Source of the DNA: Cryptomeria japonica
Taxonomy: Eukaryota > Streptophyta > Pinopsida > Cupressales > Cupressaceae
Direction of reading: 5' to 3'
Length of the DNA: 64,000 nt
Assembly (NCBI RefSeq): GCF_030272615.1
Contig: NC_081414.1
Coordinates: 665,289,938 to 665,353,937, forward strand
Shown here: positions 35,122 to 49,370 of the stretch, piece by piece
Layout: the number at the start of each line of letters is the position of its first letter
How positions within the stretch are numbered: position 1 is the first letter of the stretch
Notes under the pieces: model-generated
What the model was told of the DNA's origin: nothing
Database searches by the model: none
Seen by the model: the letters and a program-made list of their open reading frames with translations, nothing else
Program-made: the position numbers and the translations under genes

Positions 35122-37088
35122 ATGGTTGAGATGGCCCAACTCCTAAGAGGACTGTATGAACCATTGAGTACTGGTAAACCTTTTAAAAATGGGATCAAAG
35201 GGAGCAGCTCTAGTGCTGATAGGGAATTAGCTAACCCAAATACAAGATCCTTTAAAGCCAATTTTCTGGAAAAGGAAAGGACAACACCAATGGAAGAAGA
35301 GCAACCCAATCAGGGAGATGAAATGATTTTATCTACTTTATCTAAGTTAGTTGTTCTTGTTCTTCTTTGTTCTTTTCATAAGTTAGTTGTATGAGTCACA
35401 TTTGGTTTGCAATGACCTTATCTACTTGAAACCTAGTTTGGATGTTTTTCTTAAGCTTGTAGCCTTTGAATCCCTTGCATTTTTTCAACATTGCCTCCCA
35501 CAAGGTTTCCATTTTAGGTTATCAACCCAATGGGAATGGTACAACTCTATCTTAGTAGAAAAATCCATTTTCCTTCAACATATTCTCCCCAAGTTTGGTA
35601 TCTAGCTCGAATGACCATTTATCATATTATATAAAAACTCTAGTACCATAAAAATTTCATAGCACTAGTCACATAGAGGTTCACATTCAGTAGAATCAAG
35701 AGCTTATTCATAGACCAATTGTTCATATCCAACACCTCCTAAATTCCAAATAGATGTCAATATTTGTGGTGAAGGATTGAGGGTCTGATATCTCCATGTA
35801 TCAAACATTTAAGTACAACAAGATTGAATTTACACCATGTTCAATGAATAGAGATTAATTCACCTTGTGTTTTGTGATAGAGAGATGTGTGGGGGCCCTA
35901 TGCATCCAATCAAAAAGGTTGGAGATCATGTTGTAAAGGAAGAATACAAGCACTATTGACTGTCCTAGAAGGACAAACTATGACAAATTGAAATTACTAG
36001 TGTCATTGCTGCAAAACAGAGTGTTGTTGGAGGGTTTGGGAGGTTGGAAGTCCAAGAGACTGGTCCTACTTCTTGTGTAGCTTCTGCAAGTCAGTTTCAA
36101 GGGTTTTTTTTTTAAGGCATAGATGTGTTGATTTGGCCTTTGGCCATCAACGCTGACAGTCCTAATTGCAAAGGACTAGTAACTATCGATGATAGTATGT
36201 GTGGTATTGTTGAGATTCACTAATTTGCACTTGTTATGATGTCACAAGCCCAATACTAGTTTACCATGATGTTTATATTTCCTTGTAATGTCGGATCAAG
36301 CCTTGAAGGGTGATCAAAGTCTAGTGGCCAATAGGTGTGTCCAAGGGTACCCATAAAGGATGGGATATGAAACCATTGTCATTGTGAATTGAAACACTTG
36401 TGAATTTTTAATTTTTTAATTCTTATGTTATGGATTTGTTGATTATTGTAATCTAGTGAATGACCTTTTGGCCATTTCCTTATATTAATTTCATTTTTAT
36501 ATCTTCTTAAGCATATTTGTTTATTTTGCTTCTCCCTGGAATAGTGAACACAAAGAACCTATTGAAGATCTTATTCTTAGTTCTCATAATCACAAGATGA
36601 TTGTGCTCGATCAAGTATTAGAGTGTGACATATCTACACACTAACAATACTATAGGTAGACTAAAATTAAATAACAATTAACAAAATAGTGGAAGAACGT
36701 TAAATTTATAAAGAACTACTATCATACTTACAAACTTACAATAATATCTTGAAAGTTATTTTCTTTATTTATCATGTCTCTCAACTATCTTCAATTTCTA
36801 TTTGTTAGCTCTATTAGTTTATCTCGATTTATATATACTGGTGAGAATGCTAACATGAGTACAAGGATCATGCGACAAACATGATCACTTGCCAATTTTA
36901 GGGTTTCTACATATAATCAATCTATGCAGAATGAATTGGTCCCCAAGGAACCCTTGAAAGGGATTTCTGTCAATGGGTAGACAAAAGTGACAAAGTTTCC
37001 CTGACTATTGAACCATGGCCTACACTCCATTGTCTAGATCTTTGCCCCATGATCACTATAATTAGTGGGAAGATATTGACAAGGGTAT
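35122..37088. other. No gene seen
   Basis: No domain-bearing frame. Presumed non-coding part of the CACTA element or older nested debris. Confidence 0.45.
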
Positions 37089-37648
37089 ATGGATGCTTTC
37101 ATTAAAGGAGTTGCTGCATATCCTTCCTCAATTGTGTAAACTACTTTATGTAAAAATCCATTGGATTTATATCTTAAGACTGAAATATAAACTTAATTAT
37201 TATTATAATGACATCAAGCAAACAATAAGGTAAAGAAAAATCAAAGCCAAGCAAAACTTTAGACAAAAGACCTTTGGTGATTAGAAGTGAAAGAAATAAT
37301 TGAAATATTACAAACAACCATTTAACCTATGATATGGGAATATTATCGATGGAATCCACTACATGGGTTAAATGGTAGTGGATTCCATCAATAATATTCC
37401 CATATCATAGGTTAGATGGTTGTTTGTAATATTTCAATTATTTCTTTCACTTCTAATCACCAAAGGTCTTTTGTCTAAGGTTTTGCTTGGCTTCGATTTT
37501 TCTTTACCTTATTGATTGCTTGATGTCATTATAATAATAATTAAGTTTAGATTCCAGCCTTAAGATATAAATCCAATGGAGTTTTACATAAAGTAGTTTA
37601 CACAATTGAGGAAGGATATGCAACAACTCCTTTAATGAAAGCATCCAT
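37089..37648. repeat. Large near-perfect inverted repeat, 274-bp arms, 12-base loop
   Basis: Left arm 37089-37362, loop 37363-37374, right arm 37375-37648. The outer ends and the inner ends are symmetric about the same centre, so there is no net indel between arms. The inner 12 bases of each arm (GGAATCCACTAC and its complement) pair perfectly; only scattered single-base differences are seen elsewhere. A transcript through it would form a very long hairpin. No coding potential. Confidence 0.95.
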
Positions 37649-38084
37649 TAAAACTCATAGTTGTTGTCACCTCATGAAACGTTACGATTGCAAGATAAGC
37701 ATATGATGGGTTTGTTAAAAAGGCTTTAGAATCTTTAAAGAAAATGTGATTGGCATGGTGAAACCCTTGCGAGAAAAAAACCACACCAAAGAGAACAATG
37801 CTTGTGTTATTCCTTCAAATGGGTTACAAGAATAATTCTCTCTAAATTCCTCCAGCACTTTATTACTGCTACAACCTACAAAACAACTTGTCTAACCTCG
37901 TAGACCAAGATCCAATTCACAAAATAAATAAAGGTGAAAACATGGGATGGTTTTTCAAAACATTTTACAAGCCCAATTTCACATCTCACCAATGCAAAAG
38001 GTATGCATTTTGATTTCACAGTATAGACTGGTTTCTCAACTTGTCTATTATGTTTGTCACTTGAGGATAGGCCAATGGGGAGAT

Positions 38085-38700
38085 TGTTAAATTTATGGGT
38101 TTGGGGGAACTCTATGAATCACTGAACACTTTCTTATCAATAATGAGATTTGTGGTATTTTTTTCTTTATTAAGAGGTAGAAATATTTATAGCTTCTCTC
38201 ATTAAAACTTCCAAAACACATTTGTTTTTGCTAATTCACATGGTTTGATGGTGCAGGAGCACCCTAGGGACCTAGGTTTGGCCAAAACGGTCAAAATTTG
38301 AGATTTTTTGTTTTGTTTTGTTTGTGTTATTTCATGTAAATAAGGCCATTTGAGGCCATTATGATGTATTTGGACCTAATTGGGAAAGTTTGAGGTCCAT
38401 TAGGCAAAAATTGTAAAAATTGTAAAAAGTTGTCATTATTGTTGTGACAACTTTTTAAAATTTGGTTGGGAGGTTGGTTTTTGGTGGTTTGAGATTGTAA
38501 CCCACTTGGATGGGCATAAATAGGCCTTTGTCACACAACCCAAGTTTTTCTTGTTGAATTCTGAAGGTTTTACTAAATGAAGTTGGAGATTTTTGTTCAT
38601 ACAAAAACGTTTTAGTCTGATTCTCATTATTTTTAATTGTGAAATTCATCATATTTTCATTAGAAGTCAATTGGATATGGTAGAGAAGTGAATTAACTTC
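38085..38700 (+). mobile_element. Possible decayed LTR fragments
   Basis: AATGGGGAGAT before TGTTAAATTT at 38085 looks like a copia polypurine/LTR junction. Separately, TGGTGCAGGAGCACC at 38249 resembles the LTR start of elements B and C (TGGTRTAGG...), and GTTGTGACAACTTTTT near 38440 echoes their inner LTR sequence. CATAAATAG near 38515 is TATA-like. No ends or partner LTRs were found, so this is tentative. Confidence 0.35.
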
Positions 38701-41700
38701 ATTTCATTTTTTTTAGCATTGAGATCCATTAAAATTTGAAGAAGATGTCGCTATTTTTCCAAAAACTATCAAAACACTCACTAGGGTTTCCAATGAGTGG
38801 AAAAAAATGTATTTTTGGCCTTTTCACCGTTAAAAACTCACACCACTGGTTGGAAAGGCTCTTGTAAATATATATTTTCATTTCTCTTTCTTTTAGGTCT
38901 CCAAAACCTCTAAGACACACGCTAGATTTGATTGATTGGTTTGATATTCATCATGTATCGGACCTCTGGGATAGCAGCACAGAGAAAGTGGAATATAAGA
39001 TAGGTGAGAGTGAAGTGCCTTGGATGAAATGTTGGAAGAGATGTGTAGGACCCCTACACACTCCATAGAAGCATTTAGAAGCCATAAAAAAATGCCATAG
39101 ACCAAATATTAATGACTGTCCTAAGGGTACCAATTGTGACAATCGCAATTTTACTAGTGATACTGCCCACTCAAACAAGTTATGTTTGGAAACCCCAAGT
39201 GTGGATATGTAATGGTAATGAAATGTCCTAAGAGTCTCCCTTACACCAGTATGCACAAACCTTGGTGTCACAACGATGTTGGTGTGGCCTTGGGCCAATG
39301 GTGATTGACTATTACAATTAGGACAATGATCTCAAACATAATTTATGGTGTTTATAACTCTAATGTCCCAATCTACTTGTATATATTTTCACAAAACAAT
39401 GAACAACCCAACCATAGCTATTAATAACAATTCCCCATAAAATGCATGCAAAACGTATCATCATTGATAGGATAATTGACTTGGATTTAGTAAGAGACCT
39501 CAATGAGTGGAGTTTCATGCTAAAAAGAGTACTTGCAATAAAGATATTGAAATCAACGAGATATTATGCATTCAAAAATCCACAAGGAAGATCTAATATT
39601 TATGAATGAAATTATAAATCAATCTAAATTACATGTTTGATATCTTACTTATATCATGGCAACATAAAATGTATATATGCACTCAACATACCTCTTTGCT
39701 TGAATATTTGAGAATGTTGCTAGGAATTAATAGGTGAATGATACATTGATCTACACATGAATCACTTGTACTTTCCTGATACTTTCATCCCTTGGTCAAG
39801 GCCGCGTACCCCCTAACACTTGAATATTGTTTCCACCCTCTTGATTACTTGAAGTCCATGCTCAAATCACACTAAATCACAATAGTTAGTAGAAAATAGT
39901 GACCATATCCAAGGAAGCCCAAATTTACTCATACTCAACATAATAAGAAATAACTAAATCATCTGGACCATTATTCATAACATAACCTCTTTTCACATCA
40001 TGGAAGTCCAAAATTACATGGAAGGCCAAAATTACAAGGATCACGCTTCTTTGAAGGAGCCATTGTTCAGAGCCATCAAACTATCAACAAGAGTAGAAGC
40101 TATTAGGCTCATACAATTTTAGGACATATAAAGAGTCACCTCAAAAAACCCACACTAATTGCAAAAGATCAAAAGCTTTCCTAGAACAAAAGTACAATAT
40201 AACATAAGGATGGCGATAGACTATCAAATAGAAGAATGATCTCCTTATCCTTAACTACTCCCAAAATATTAATTATCATATAGTAAATATATATTAAAAA
40301 ACATTTAACATCTAAAATATAATGTTGTTATTCTTTTCCTCTGTCAATTTTGTTCCATCAAATCTTTTATCTAATACTCCTTTAAAAATAGTGAACCTTA
40401 CCAACATTAGAAATGAGGCGGATGTTGATTTTAAATTTTAAAATAAAAAGTGGTGAGTATGATCAATGATGCTATGGTTCTATTCATATTGTGTAACAAG
40501 GAACAATAGGCTAGGGATAGGAAAGATTGACTTGCTACTCTTCAATTTCATATGGTAGTTTAATATATATTGTGGACTTTTTTAGACCATATGTCTTAAT
40601 ATATATTGTACTAAATGTATCTTTGTGGGACTACATGCCCATCATCCATCCTCTCTTTTATACATGATAATACATTTCTTTTCATTGACCAAAGGTGGAC
40701 AAATATATTTCACCGAAAGGATATCTTAACCGATTCTCATTGAATCAAAAGTGAGAAAAAAAAATAAAAAATTGTTGAAATATTATCTTCACAATTATGT
40801 CATCATGAGTGTAAACAATCCAGTGAGGAGGACAAAGCTGAATAGTGTGATGAGGATCAGAGCCATCCAATCTAGGAGGCATAATATGAGACTCTTTTTG
40901 AACCAATGCTAAGGGATATTATGATTTGAAGCTTCTCTTAAATCCTCACATTTTGTTGTCACATAAGAGAAATGTGAAGTGGAACTGGGCAGAGCAGATT
41001 CAAAGTCTTTGAATGAGGTCGATATATATATGGATGGTAATATTTGAAAGGATATATGAAGGCTATATGAAGGCCATGGTAGAAAAGAATATTTACTTCA
41101 CACTAAGTGAAGTTATGGAGGCAGTTACCATGGATGTAAAGTGGGGAGTGTAAAGGATTCTTTGGATTCATGAAGAACATTAAGGAGAAAAGGTTAGTTA
41201 TATCAAGGAAAAATAAAGAAAAAGAGAAGTGATAAATAAGTGAGGAAGAAAATAGGGAAGAAAGTGAGGAAATAAAGAGGGAGATCTAATTTATTTTGGT
41301 ATGTAGCCTCTACTACTCTTTTTATTGTTGAATGATTTTGCAATATTTTGAGAAGACTGCAAGGCATGAAGTAATGCTCATAAGGCATGAAGGAGATATG
41401 TAAAGCACAATCCATACTTATGAATACATGCAAGGCATGAATCATACATGTAAACCATGAAGTAATACATAGATACACATAAGGTACAAGCATATATGAG
41501 AAAGGTTCTCATAGAGTGGACATGTTGAAGACACATCGATCATGAAAAATACAAGAGAGAGGTATTCATGGAATAGACATCTGAAAACATCTCATTCATG
41601 AAGTAACAAAATGCTAAAGAAAATGTCAAGTAATAAAAAAACTTACAAGGATGAAGCATATTCATAACTTTTGCAGTCCCCCCATGGATGTCAACATTAG

Positions 41701-42267
41701 AAGTAACTCATACTGTTAGTGTACATACAAGACAATATGGGAGTTCATTATACCCAACAACTTGTGGTGTTGTTGTTTGTGTTGGCTCTGTTGGACCCTG
41801 AAATTAAGATTAAATATACATTATTCAATAAGATTAACTATGAAACATAATGAAATATTGAAAATTGTGTTATCTTATTGAGCTTCACTTGGTTTCGAGA
41901 ATAGTTTACTATTCTCTACTTAACAGGGCCAACCACATGAAGGTGGAAGCTCATTTGGCCCCTCCCTCCCTAACATCACTCTAAATTCCCTGTTAACATC
42001 TAACATTCATTCATTCTACCATTAGTAAAATATAGCATTCATCCATTAATATCACATAATGTTCATTAACACATAAAATTGATTAACATTAATTAACACA
42101 CAACATTCATCAATATTAATTAACACATATCATTCATAACCATTCATTAGCACATAATTACATTCATTAACACATAAAAATCAGTCATTATCAAATAAGG
42201 TAGATTACAATCATTTCTTTTTTTCTTTTTTCTTTGAAGCTATGAAAAGACTAAGTGGAACATCATT
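38701..42267. other. No gene seen
   Basis: AT-rich DNA left of the second CACTA gene. Weak degenerate repeats occur: AGGCATGAA-centred units at about 41358-41462 and ACATTCAT/TTAACACATA units at about 42000-42180. None of the open frames has a recognisable domain. Confidence 0.45.
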
Positions 42268-44107
42268 TTATTCATCATTTCCCCCCTCTCCAGTTGTTCC
42301 GCCCTCTACTCGTGATCTTGATGTATGCCTAGTCCTATACTGAGGACGAGGACACTGAAGCAAAGGGGGGTCCTTTGCAATAACAAAAAAATGGGTTAAA
42401 TTCAAAACATTTTTTATTATTGTTACTAGTATTTTATTAATTTAGAGAACATAACTATTGCGTTCTTTACCTAATGGGGCCACATCATTTTGTCTAGCCT
42501 CAACCTCAACATGCTGAACACCCTCTAGATCATCTAGAGTTGAAATACTAAAGGTTACATTAATGTTGAACACCAATTACAATTATATTTGTTTAAAGGA
42601 ATAACAGTAGTCCTCTTTACTTGATTGGGGAACATCACATTCCTGATATTGTATAATCGGATCATGCTCCACTTGGCCACCATCGGCTACATGCTCTAAA
42701 ATATTAACAAAAAAAGGTTACATTAATTACTACTCTAATTAAAAATTAAGATGTTTAATTGTATTAATAATTACATAAATAAATTTGAATAACAAATGAA
42801 TACCTCCACTACTGGGATGCACATCCGAACCTTCATGTGCAGGTGGTGTTTCACGATTAGCAGGCTGCATTCCAATGTCATGTACATTGTTATCATTGCT
42901 TGCTTGTTTAAAACAAATATAGTCACTTTATGTTGCAACTCAACATCAATTAGATTATTGGTAAAGTATTCAATTTGAAACAATTTTCATTTAGCTTATT
43001 TACCTGTGCGACGGATGCACCAGAATATTGTGTTTGCCCACTCAATTCTCGTAGCCGATCAGCCATGACTATATAGCCTTGTTGGTAGGCAGTTCTCTTG
43101 TCATCTTCTATGGGTGCTCTATTGAATTCAGAGCTTTGCATTTTTGCTTGGTATCGTGAATTTTTCTTGCATTGTTTGATAAAAAAAAAATCGTTTGCAA
43201 TTTATAAATATTTTGATGCAATATTTCATTTATAGATACTTACAATTCATGCGACAAGTTTCATATAACCACCAAAGCCGAGTTTGTGTTGCCCGTTCTT
43301 TTCTTTTCTTTCCTTGGTTGCCTTTGAGGTGTCACTTAGTCTATGAAAAGTTTGAAATATGTTAGATTATATAACTATAAAGAATAATTAATTAGTACAT
43401 AATTACATTCTTAATAGTATCTCATACCTTCTTTTGGCATCTAGTGGTGTATTTCCTTTTTTCCTTTCAATTCTCTCCTTGGCATCCAAAATCAAGTCCT
43501 TCCACTCCCTCTCTGGAATCATGGGGGACACTTGTACTTTAGGTTCTTCTCTAAATGGGACCTGTATTGATCCCTCACATACTTTCTATATGTGCTAGCT
43601 TTTTCAAGGAGCTTGGTTTTATCAAAGGTGTCATTTCCAAACCACTAAACCATATGGTTTGTCAATTCATCTTTTAACCTTTTTTTTTGGTCATTCCAAA
43701 AACAAACCTGTTAGATTTAGAAATGAACTGAAGCTACATTTATTATAGTTCAAGAAATGGATCAAAGGAAAACTATTCTAGCAATGATATGAAATCAAAA
43801 TAGTGGATTATGGTTAGTTCACATATGATGTACCACCTTTTACGTATGGTGGGCCCAAATATCTGCAATGCAATGTCACTAAGATTTTTATAAAAATATC
43901 ATTTCCTGCAAAAAAATCATGGGTTCATTAGTCCAAAATGAGTGATTAGAAAGTAATTTATAATTAGACTATATATAATAATAATTTTAAAGTACCTGGA
44001 ATCTTCTGTATCTTTAAGGGAATCATTTCTTCATCGCTCACCACCAATGTGGCATGCAACGTTCCCATACTAGCAATACGAGAAGATCCAAGAAATGATG
44101 GTATGTT

Positions 44108-45159
44108 TGTTGGTATTCTGGTATGGTTTTATCATTGATGTCAACACCTACTAACACTTATCAACTCTGGTACTTTGGAGAATCAACAACATTCACTGGC
44201 AAGCGAGTTATGCACAGTCATCGGTATCTGGTACACAGATAGGATATAATGTTCACCGACACTTGGAATGGCATGGAAAACACTTGGGTATGTCGAAAAC
44301 ATCATTTGGACACTTTGTCTTGGAGATTTTTTCATTGGCATATTCGTATTTGCATATTTGTTGTTATCGGCAAATAGGTCCAGGTTATACACCGGCAGGT
44401 TTATCTTTTCAGATGAGCACGACACACTATGAAGATGTCTTATTATTGTTGTAAATGCATCAAGCTAGCATGTTGAATTGGTTATTGCATCGGACATTGT
44501 TTTATTTGTAAATTGATTCTATTGTAATATCTTTTAGAGCTGACCTACTAAAATTAGTCTTAGGTTATGATATAAATGTAAGATCTTATTTGTAAGATCA
44601 GTGTGGAATGCGAAAAAGAATTTTGTGAAGGTATATGCGAGAATAAGTAGAGTTATACATGCAGACATCATTTGAAGGTTGAAGGAGGGTTTTTGTGAAG
44701 ACAATCAAAACTACACCAGTACTGAATCTAGCATAAAAAGATGCTAATTTGAGTAGTACATCCTTATTGGATTTAACCATCCAATTGTAGTCGGTGTGAC
44801 TCCTATTTGTGTTTGAGCAGTGAGCTCTAGGCGCTTGGCCTTTCTGCATGTGCAGACCCCATTTGTATACACATACTATCTGCGGTAGTATCATCTGATT
44901 GTGGGTAAGGTTTCCCATCATGGGTTTTCCCCTTACAGGGGTTCCACGTACAAATATTGGTGTTATGTGTTGTGGATGTTATTGTCTTTCTATTTCATGC
45001 ATTAATCTTTACCGGTACTGTAATTAACTGATAAAACTATCTACCAGCATAAAAGACTGGTTTACCGGTATTAAGCATTGAAGTTGGTTAAGTTGTTTTG
45101 GTTTGAATTTATTCAACAACTGATTCTCCCCCCCTCTCAGTTGTTTCCGGGACCTAACA
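44108..45159 (+). mobile_element. 5' LTR of element D (1052 bp)
   Basis: TGTTGGTATT to CCTAACA. Contains the ATTGGAT/ATCCAAT hairpin at 44766-44785 and ends with a C-run (CCCCCCCTCTCAG) shortly before the border. Confidence 0.95.
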
Positions 45160-45161
45160 AT

Positions 45162-45174
45162 TTGTATCAGAGCC
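45162..45174 (+). other. Primer binding site of element D
   Basis: TTGTATCAGAGCC lies two bases after the LTR. It is the initiator-Met type, with T in place of the second G. Confidence 0.88.
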
Positions 45175-45216
45175 TAGTCCTCTTTTTGTAGAAGTTTAAC
45201 AGCTTGAGGAGATCCA

Positions 45217-48200
45217 ATGTCTACTAACTATTTCAGGAAGGACAGTCCTAAACTTGATGGAACCAACTATGGAATATGGAAGATCAGAATGGAGACACAT
45301 CTGAATTGCATTGGAAAGGACATTTGGGATGTTACAAAGAATGGCTATACAACTCCTACAACCAGTCAGCCTAATCCACCAAACTTGGCTAAAGATGAAG
45401 AAAATGATTGCAAAGCAAGAGAAGCACTTTTGAGCGCATTAACAAATCAAAAAATCATGGGATTATCAGATAGATCAACTACTAAAGCTATTTGGGATCA
45501 TCTAGAAACATTGAATGAAGGAGATTCCACAGTCAAAATTGCAAAACTTGAAAGCTTCTAGGTTAGGTATGAAAATCCGAAAATGGAAGAAGATGAAAGG
45601 ATTTTTGTTTTTATGGAAAGAGTTAATGAAATTGTTTTGGGTATTAAATGTTGTGTTGGAACCTTAGTGAAGATGAAATTGTTTCAAAAGTTTTAAGAGG
45701 ATTTCCACCAGCATATAAAATGAAGGTTACTACTATAAATGAGTTAAGAACAATTCCTAATACATCAGTAACTAGGAATACATTGATTGGAAAACTTTCA
45801 GCTTTTGAAATTGAGGAATTTGGTCTTGTTGCTACTATAAAGACAGATTTAGATTTTAAGGCATCAACATCATCTACACCATCATTTGACAAGTTTGATT
45901 GGAAAGCCTTTTGTGCAAGAGAACTTGAGGAAAGCAGGAGAGAAAATGAAGAACTTGAAGAACTTGAAGCACTATTTGCAAGGAAAATGCCTAAAGGTCC
46001 AATTGGAAGTAAGTATGAAGGTAAAACACCCTTTAAATGCTTTAAATGTAATAAGATTGGTCATATGGCTTCTAGATTCCCTGATAGACATGCTAGACTA
46101 AGAGAAGAAGCTAGGAGAACATACAAGCCTAACCTTGAATATCAGAGATACAGATTTAAGAAGAATAAAGATAAATCTTGTTATCTTGCTAATGAAGGAG
46201 TGACTGATGATTCTGATGAAGATCCGATAGACAATGGATGGGTTTTTATTGCTATAACAGAAGATCAACCGACACCTACTATTCAACTAGTAGAATAGGC
46301 CTTGGTAGCTAAAATTGAAGTTAAGGATGAATGGATCATTGATTCAAGATGCTCACATCATATGACTAGTGATAAAAGCAAATTCTTGAACTTTCAGGAA
46401 TATAATGGAGGCTTAGTGAGATTTGGAGAGGATAAAGCTTGTTTGATCAAAGGTAAAGGTACAATATCTCTTGATGGTAAGCATAATACTGACAATGTTT
46501 ACTATGTGGAAGGTTTAAAACATAATATTTTGAGTGTTGGTCAATTAGTTGAGAAAGGATTTCAGTTACAATTCAAGAATGGAAAATGCAAAATCATGAA
46601 TAGAACTGGTTTGGAAATTGCAACTAGTAATTAAACTAGAGGTAATATCTTTCATTTGAATAATAGTGAAAAGACATGCTTGATTGCACATATTGAAGAA
46701 AAGTTGGCTATGGCATAAGAGACTCTGTCATGTAAATTTCGATTGCATGGTAAAAATCAGTACTGCAAAGGTAGTTAGAGATTTACCTAAGATTGTCAAA
46801 CCTCACAATACAGTATGTAAGGAATGTCAATTTGGAAAACAAGTTAGAGCTACTTTTAAAAGTATTCCAGAAAAATCAAATAATGCTCTTGACTTAATTC
46901 ATACTGATTTATGTGGTCCAGCTAGAACTAAAAGTTTGCAAGGTGATAGATATTTCATGCTAATCATTGATGACTACTCTAGAATGTGTTGGGTTACTTT
47001 TCTCAGAGAAAAATCAAAAGCACTTAGAAAGTTCAAATTGTTCAAAGCAATGGTAGAGAATGAAACCGGTAAGAAAATCAAATGTCTAAGATTAGATCAA
47101 GGAGGAGAATTTACATCTAAGGAATTTAATGCATTCTGTGAGGTGAATGGAATCAAAAGACAACTATCAGCACCCCGGACACCACAGCAGAATGGAGTTG
47201 TAGAGAGGAAAAACAAAACTATTCTGGATGTAGCTAGAAGTATGCTATTAGAAGCAAATCTACCACATGTGTATTGGAGAGAGGCAGTAAGCACAATAGT
47301 CTATACTTTCAACAAAGTTCACATCAAAGGAGAAACCGGTAAGACCCCTCATGAACTATGGTTTGGTATTACTCCTACTCTTAAATATTTCAAAATATTT
47401 GGAAGCAAATGCTATATTAGAAGAGATGAGTATATTGGCAAATTTGATCCTAGAAGTGATGAAGGAATATTTCTTGGTTATTCATCTAAGAGAAAGGCAT
47501 ATAGATGTTTTAACAAGAGATTGCAGAAAATTGTTGAGAGTACAAATGCTAAGATTGATGAACAATTCAGACGAACTTCAAGGTATATAGACTCTAAACC
47601 GGAAACAAAAATTCTCAGAAATGAATCTACATTAAACCCACTGGTATAGAATGAAGATCCAGTTACACCGGTATCATTTGAAAATTCCATAGTAACTGAG
47701 GAACATCAGCAAACAAAGACACCCTGGTATGTAAGACTGAATCACTATGAAGATCAGATAATTGGGAACAAGTATAAAGGAGTTATGACAAGAGGAAGAC
47801 TGGAAAATGAAGAGGTATGTCTTATTTCTCAAATTGAACCATCATCAATTAATGAGGCATGTGAAGATAAACATTGGATTAAAGCTATGGAAGAGGAACT
47901 AGAACAAATTGAGAAAAACAACACTTGGATATTAGTTCCCCAGCATAAAGACAAAAATGTGATTGGAACCAAATGGGTATTCAGAAACAAACTTAATGAA
48001 GATAGTAAGGTAATCAGAAATAAAGCAAGACTAGTGTGTAAGGGATATTCTCAGAAAGAAGGAATTGATTATAATGAAACCTTTGCACTGGTAGCTAGAA
48101 TTGAGGCAGTTAGATTATTCTTGGCCTTTGCAGCACACACAAACTACAAAGTATATCAAATGGATATTAAATGTGTATTTATAAATGGAGATCTTGAAGA

Positions 48201-49370
48201 AGAAGTTTACATTGAACAACCTGATGGATTTTCTTTGACAGATAACAAAGATATGGTTTGTAGGTTAAGGAAAGCTTTGTATGGGTTGAAACAAGCTCCA
48301 AGAGCTTGGTATGCAAGATTGGATAAGTGTCTTTTGAAGATTGGATTTTCAAAAGGTAATGCTGACAACAACTTATATTACAAAGTGACTAATGATGACA
48401 TCTTGGTTATAGAAGTTTTTGTTGATGATATAATCTTTGGAGGAGAAGATGGATTATGCAAAGACTTTTCTATTGAAATGCAACAAGAATTTGAAATGTC
48501 TATGATTGGAGAAATAAAATTCTTTTTAAGATTACAAATTTCACAAATTGATAAAGGTATATTCTTGAGTCAATCCAAGTACTTGAAGAAGTTATTAAAG
48601 AAATTTGGGATGGAGAACTCTAAACTGGTAAGCACACCTATGACTACAAATGACAAATTATCACTAAGGGATGAATCTACACCTGTTAATCCAACTAGGT
48701 ACAAATATATGATAGGAGGTTTACTATATTTGACACAAAAAAGATGTGATATCATGAATGCAGTATGTATTGTTTCAAGATTTCAGAGTAATCCTAGAGA
48801 AAATCATGAATTGATAGTAAAAAGGATTTTCCGGTACTTACAAGGCACTACAAATCTTGGACTATGGTATCCTAGAGATGAAAACTTTGAATTATGTGCA
48901 TACACAGATGCAAATTGGGTAGGAGATGTGGATGATAGAAAAAGCACCACCGACGGAGCATTTTTTCTTGGAAGCAGATTATTTTCTTGGTTGAGTAAGA
49001 AATAAAGTTGTACATCTTTATCAACAGTTGAATCAAAATATGTTGCAGTAGCAACTAACTGTACACAAGTACTATGGCTTAAGCAAATGTTGAAGGATAT
49101 AAAGGTAAATGCAAGGAACCTATTACTATCTATTGTGATAACACTGCAACAATTGACATATCTAAGAATTTGGTATTACATTCTAAAACCAAACATGTTT
49201 CTATCAAACTGAATTTTCTAAGGGAAAATGTTGAAGCAAAAGAAATTAAACTGGTTTATGTGAATACTAAAGAACAGATTGTAGATATTTTCACTAAACC
49301 TCTTCCTAAGGAGACTTTTGAATATCTTAGAGGATAGCTTGGGGTCATACCCTCACCGGTAGAGACTTAG
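45217..49370 (+). pseudogene. Copia D gag-pol, damaged
   Basis: ATG at 45217. Gag (45217-46290) is of the copia LDGTNYGIWKIRME type. The zinc knuckle near 46038-46080 reads CFKC..IGH..SRF, with Phe replacing the final Cys. Protease near 46336 reads DSRCSHHM where the family has DSGCSHHM. Integrase (46684-47400) has an HKRLCH...CKECQFGK zinc region and a core with HTDLCGP, IIDDYSR and PQQNGVVERKN. Reverse transcriptase (47860-48700) keeps FVDDIIFGG. RNase H starts near 48890 with YTDANW; its tail is broken at 49003 and by a frameshift after about 49110, ending DIFTKPLPKETFEYLRG then TAG at 49368-49370. Frameshifts also lie near 45640 and 46700. IN precedes RT, the copia order. Confidence 0.93.

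Noticed and set aside
35110-35394. 94-aa frame considered as a Gag fragment
   Set aside because: No knuckle, no Gag motif and no neighbouring retroelement parts; left as no gene.
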